A DNA stretch of 7,667 nucleotides from Pseudodesulfovibrio sp. (GTDB lineage: Bacteria > Desulfobacterota > Desulfovibrionia > Desulfovibrionales > Desulfovibrionaceae): assembly GCA_022712815.1 (NCBI GenBank), contig JAFLJW010000294.1, positions 1 through 7,667 of the forward strand, given 5' to 3'. Positions within the stretch are counted from its first letter, which is position 1; the number at the start of each line of letters is the position of its first letter. Below the pieces are notes generated by a model. That model saw nothing but the letters and a program-made list of their open reading frames with translations, was not told where the DNA came from and did no database searches. The position numbers and the translations under genes were made by a program. Shown in pieces: positions 4,768 through 7,667 of the stretch.

Positions 4768-6834
4768 GTGAAGAGACTCTTCCCCCGGCTCAAATTCCGC
4801 ACCAAGCTCAATCTTGGCATGTCGGGCATACTTATTGTAATGGCCCTGGTGCTATTGCCGCTGGTGGGTTCCATGAGTGCCAAGTCATTGGTGGAGGAGA
4901 GCAAGAAACGCGGTGCGGCTCTGGTGGGAAGTCTGGCTGCCCGGACGGCAGACTCCATGCTGGCAGGTGATTTCCTTCGTCTCAAGAACATGGTCGACGA
5001 GCAGAGTGCCGTGGGAGATGTGGTCTACGCCTTTGTTCAGGACAAGACCGGTCATGTCATGGCCCACACTTTTCAAAAGGGATTTCCCGTAGACCTCATA
5101 GGCGTTAACTCGGTGGGAGATGGGACCCGGGTGCATATTCAGTTGCTCGCTGACGGTCTGGCGCGGATATATGACTTTGCGTCTCCGGTGTCTGTTTCCG
5201 GCGACCGTTTGGGGACTGTGCATATTGGATTGTCCAAGGCGCGTATCAACGCCATTGTCCAGCGGCAGCTCACGCTGATGGCCGGTTTGTTTGCCGGAGC
5301 GCTTCTTATTGCCTCGATAATTGGGACTGTTTTTGCCCGGCGCGTCACTGTGCGTCTGGCGCAGTTGCGGGAGCATGCCGAGGAGATGCTGACCGGCAAT
5401 CTGGATACGCAATCAGGCCCGAATGCCGGTGTGCATTGTTGGGAAAGTCAGGACTGCAAATTGGCGGAGTGTCCGGCCCATGGCGAGACTCGCCGCCGCT
5501 GCTGGTATATTGCCGGGACCATGTGTCCTGATTGCAACAATGAAGGGAATTTCCAGTGCAGGCTTGAGTCCTGCCGGGTGTGCCGGGTCTTTCGGGAAAA
5601 TGCGGGTGACGAGTTGCAGGATCTGGCGGAGACTTTTGATGTCATGGCCCTGTCGCTCAAGACATATATCGAGGAACTCAGGGGAGCCGAGCGCAGCTTG
5701 CGTGACCAGCAGCGTCTGACGCGAACCATTCTGGATGTGACGCCTGATCGTGTCTCCCTGATGGATACCCGGATGCGTTATCAGGGCGCGAATCTCAGTT
5801 TTGCCAAATCAGTGGGGCTTGAGCTTCGCTATATTGAAGGGAAGACCGATTTCGACCTGTTCGATGAGGCCACGGCGGAAGAGCGGCATCTGGCGGCCCG
5901 GGATATCCTTGATTCCGGTAAGCGGCTCGATACGCAGGTCATGATTTCGGGCGAGGATGGGGGGCGGTGGTTCCATGTGGTCTGTATTCCGGTTCTGGAT
6001 GAGGACGGGCATGTGGACGGGCTGCTTCGGACCGACCGGGACATCACGGACATCAAGGGATACGAGAACCAGCTCATCCAGTCTCAGAAAATGGAATCAC
6101 TGGGGCTGATGGCCGGTGGCGTGGCCCATGAGATCAACACGCCACTAGGTATTATCCTTGGATATGCGCAGCTTTTGCAGGAGGATGTCGAATCCGGCAG
6201 TCAGGTGTACGAAGACCTTCTGGTTATCGAGAAACAGACTCAGGTCTGCAAGAAGATTGTGTCTGACCTGCTTGGTTTTTCGCGTCAGACGCAATCGGCC
6301 AAGCGGGAGATGTGTTTCAACAATTCGGTCATGGAAGCGGTTTCCCTTGTACGCCATACTTTTTCCCTTGCCCATGTTTCCATTGTCACCGAACTCGACG
6401 ACCGGTTCCCGGTTATTTACGGTGATCCGGAGAAGTTGAAACAGGTCTGGATAAACTTGCTGACCAATGCCCATGATGCGATGTATGATGGCGGAGTTAT
6501 TGTGCTGAGGACACGTCTTGACACGCCTCAAGGGATAGTTTCGGTCTGGGTGGCTGACAGTGGAGTGGGTATTTCCTCTGACGCTCTCAAGAAGATTTTT
6601 GACCCGTTCTACAGCACCAAACCCGTTGGGATGGGAACCGGGCTGGGGTTGTCTGTTTCGTTTGGTATTATCGAGGACCACGGCGGGGATATTCATGCTT
6701 CCAGTCCCACGCCGACAGATTTCCAGTTCCCGACTCTGCGGGAAGGTCTCAAGTGCGGCCCGGGTACGGTATTTGAAATTAACCTTCCTCTTGACCATCA
6801 ATCAATGGAATCCGAGGAGCCTGACAAGGAGTAA
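4768..6834 (+). CDS. Hybrid-input sensor histidine kinase with periplasmic sensor, HAMP split by a Cys-rich insert, and PAS domain
   Basis: A 688-residue membrane kinase beginning at GTG. The order is: TM1 (about 17-36), a Cache/PAS-like periplasmic domain (37-167, with YAFVQDKTGHVMAHT at 87-101), TM2 (168-190), the first half of HAMP (191-212), a Cys-rich insert (222-275), the second half of HAMP (279-304, DELQDLAETF), PAS (about 314-430) and the kinase core. The phosphorylated His is 454 in AHEINTPL. The N box is NLLTNAHDA (563-571), with DSGVGI at 597-602, FDPFYSTK at 611-618 and GMGTGLGL at 621-628, so catalytic boxes are complete. The insert has ten Cys (224, 230, 235, 245, 253, 256, 264, 269, 272 plus 659-region Cys outside it) including two Cys-Trp pairs (224-225, 245-246), and resembles the two-CW type element of anaerobic delta-proteobacteria. 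It may bind metal or respond to redox. GTG was chosen because a basic stretch and TM1 follow; the ribosome binding site is weak, so translation may be coupled to the lipoprotein gene. Confidence 0.9.
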   Translation: MKRLFPRLKFRTKLNLGMSGILIVMALVLLPLVGSMSAKSLVEESKKRGAALVGSLAARTADSMLAGDFLRLKNMVDEQSAVGDVVYAFVQDKTGHVMAHTFQKGFPVDLIGVNSVGDGTRVHIQLLADGLARIYDFASPVSVSGDRLGTVHIGLSKARINAIVQRQLTLMAGLFAGALLIASIIGTVFARRVTVRLAQLREHAEEMLTGNLDTQSGPNAGVHCWESQDCKLAECPAHGETRRRCWYIAGTMCPDCNNEGNFQCRLESCRVCRVFRENAGDELQDLAETFDVMALSLKTYIEELRGAERSLRDQQRLTRTILDVTPDRVSLMDTRMRYQGANLSFAKSVGLELRYIEGKTDFDLFDEATAEERHLAARDILDSGKRLDTQVMISGEDGGRWFHVVCIPVLDEDGHVDGLLRTDRDITDIKGYENQLIQSQKMESLGLMAGGVAHEINTPLGIILGYAQLLQEDVESGSQVYEDLLVIEKQTQVCKKIVSDLLGFSRQTQSAKREMCFNNSVMEAVSLVRHTFSLAHVSIVTELDDRFPVIYGDPEKLKQVWINLLTNAHDAMYDGGVIVLRTRLDTPQGIVSVWVADSGVGISSDALKKIFDPFYSTKPVGMGTGLGLSVSFGIIEDHGGDIHASSPTPTDFQFPTLREGLKCGPGTVFEINLPLDHQSMESEEPDKE

Positions 6835-6837
6835 TAT

Positions 6838-7194
6838 ATGGCCAATATCATTGTACTGGATGACGTGTCCGATGCCGGAGTTCTGGTCAAGCGTATTCTG
6901 GAGCGAAAAGGTCATGCCGTGACCGCTTTCACCGAAGAAGAGGACGCTTTGGAACACACTCGGAAAAACCTGGTGGACCTTGCCATTCTCGACATCAAAC
7001 TCAAAAAGATGACCGGGGTAGAGGTTCTTGAGGAACTCAAGAAGATCAACCCGGAAATGAAAGCGATCATGCTCACCGGCTATCCCACGCTGGAAACGGC
7101 TCGTGAATCATTGCGTCTTGGGGCGCAGGAATATTGCGTCAAACCGATCAACAAGGAAGAATTGGAAACCAAGGTTTCCGAAGTCCTCGGATAA
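6838..7194 (+). CDS. Single-domain response regulator (receiver only)
   Basis: The 118-residue protein is a receiver domain and nothing more. Asp8 and Asp9 form the acidic pocket, Asp52 (AILDIKL) is the phosphorylation site, Thr80 and Lys102 (VKPI) complete the active site, and GYP at 81-83 is common in NtrC-type receivers. There is no DNA-binding or enzyme output domain, so it should act by protein contact, as CheY or Spo0F do, or as a relay step. AAGGAG lies at the end of the kinase gene and the ATG is only 3 nt after the kinase stop, so the two are made together and the kinase is the natural phosphodonor. The gene ends in tandem stops TAA-TAG. The PEP-handling enzyme gene begins 11 nt later and its product is a possible partner. 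Confidence 0.92.
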   Translation: MANIIVLDDVSDAGVLVKRILERKGHAVTAFTEEEDALEHTRKNLVDLAILDIKLKKMTGVEVLEELKKINPEMKAIMLTGYPTLETARESLRLGAQEYCVKPINKEELETKVSEVLG

Positions 7195-7205
7195 TAGCGG
7201 GTAAT

Positions 7206-7667
7206 ATGCATATCACACAACTCTTCAAGCATTGGACATATCAGGTTTTTGCTCCTGGCACCCTGCTGCGGCGCAAGTACGAGGCATTCAAATCGTTGCT
7301 GGAAAACGATGCCAGGGCATTGGAGCTGATTGCCGATCTTGAGGAGCTTTTCTATGGCGAGGTCTTGGCGGACCGGGAACGCGCCAACTGGCTGGCTGCC
7401 CGGTTGGCCGAGGCCGTCAACACCATGTCCGGACAGTTGGTGGAGATGAATCCCACCAAATACATGGACCTGCCGGAGTATTTTCGTAAGATAGACTTTT
7501 ATGTGCGCATGGCCCTTGAACTGGACCAGCCCGAAGTCGGGCCGCCGTACATTATCTCTCTGGAAGAGGCGGGCTCCTTCCCCAAGCTGGCGGGCGGCAA
7601 GGCGTCCAATCTGGGACGCGCCATGAATCTCGAGGGCATTCCCGTGCCTCCCGGATTTGTGGTCACT
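7206..7667 (+). CDS. PEP synthase/pyruvate phosphate dikinase-like protein, N-terminal part
   Basis: The first 154 residues of a protein that leaves the window on the right. Near the end of the visible part is LAGGKASNLGRAMNLEGIPVPPGFVVT (about 128-154), the start of the ATP-binding (PPDK_N) domain of PEP synthase and pyruvate phosphate dikinase, which convert pyruvate and PEP or phosphorylate related substrates. In standard PpsA this motif comes near the N-terminus. Here it follows about 120 residues of charged, mainly helical sequence, with no signal peptide, whose family I do not recognise. The ATG at 7206 is 11 nt after the receiver stop; the ribosome binding site is poor (GCGGG), which suggests coupling. 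Whether the enzyme is complete, has its phospho-His and PEP-binding domains, or is a related kinase cannot be seen. The operon context suggests that the signalling system controls it or works through it. Confidence 0.8.
   Translation, partial: MHITQLFKHWTYQVFAPGTLLRRKYEAFKSLLENDARALELIADLEELFYGEVLADRERANWLAARLAEAVNTMSGQLVEMNPTKYMDLPEYFRKIDFYVRMALELDQPEVGPPYIISLEEAGSFPKLAGGKASNLGRAMNLEGIPVPPGFVVT

Noticed and set aside
1..7667. tRNA, rRNA, CRISPR array, insertion sequence or prophage
   Set aside because: No cloverleaf, repeat-spacer pattern, transposase, integrase or terminal inverted repeats could be found by reading; the gene content looks like ordinary core or lineage-specific chromosome.

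Overview
The window looks like chromosomal DNA of a sulfate-reducing bacterium of the Desulfovibrio/Pseudodesulfovibrio group. This is an inference from gene content: a CISM-type molybdoenzyme with a four-cluster ferredoxin subunit, a TauE/SafE anion carrier, a bacterial PH protein, a PhnD-like lipoprotein with a two-component system, and a PEP-synthase-like enzyme. The mid-50s G+C (judged by eye) and the histidine kinase with a Cys/Trp-rich insert in its HAMP domain also fit. No rRNA, tRNA, CRISPR array or insertion sequence is visible.

Layout. (1) 1-431, minus strand: the N-terminal 143 residues of a molybdopterin oxidoreductase that leaves the window on the left. (2) 432-701: a divergent control region with two CRP/FNR-family dyads centred 65 bp apart. 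(3) 702-1151, plus strand: a 149-residue protein with sixteen Cys arranged for four [4Fe-4S] clusters, followed by an intrinsic terminator. (4) 1229-3062, plus strand: a TauE/SafE carrier with a signal peptide, then an unrecognised three-helix membrane protein, closed by a second terminator. (5) 3113-3634, minus strand: a small membrane-anchored bacterial PH-domain protein, convergent with the previous unit. (6) 3635-3780: a second divergent intergenic region with a candidate promoter on each strand. (7) 3781-7667, plus strand: a tight operon of PhnD-like lipoprotein, sensor histidine kinase, single-domain response regulator and a PEP/pyruvate-binding enzyme that runs off the right end.

How the genes may work together. 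The left half fits inorganic sulfur metabolism. A molybdoenzyme and its ferredoxin partner would reduce or oxidise a small sulfur oxyanion or a similar substrate, and the carrier would move sulfite or a related anion. Substrate and direction cannot be read from the sequence. The right half looks like one signalling unit. A surface lipoprotein could bind a ligand and inform a kinase that also has its own periplasmic sensor, a Cys-rich cytoplasmic insert and a PAS domain. The kinase would phosphorylate a receiver that has no output domain and is encoded just before a PEP-handling enzyme. The items most worth a second look are the Cys-rich insert that splits the HAMP domain, the paired dyads, the unknown membrane protein beside the carrier, and the PEP-synthase-like protein with its unusual N-terminal extension.
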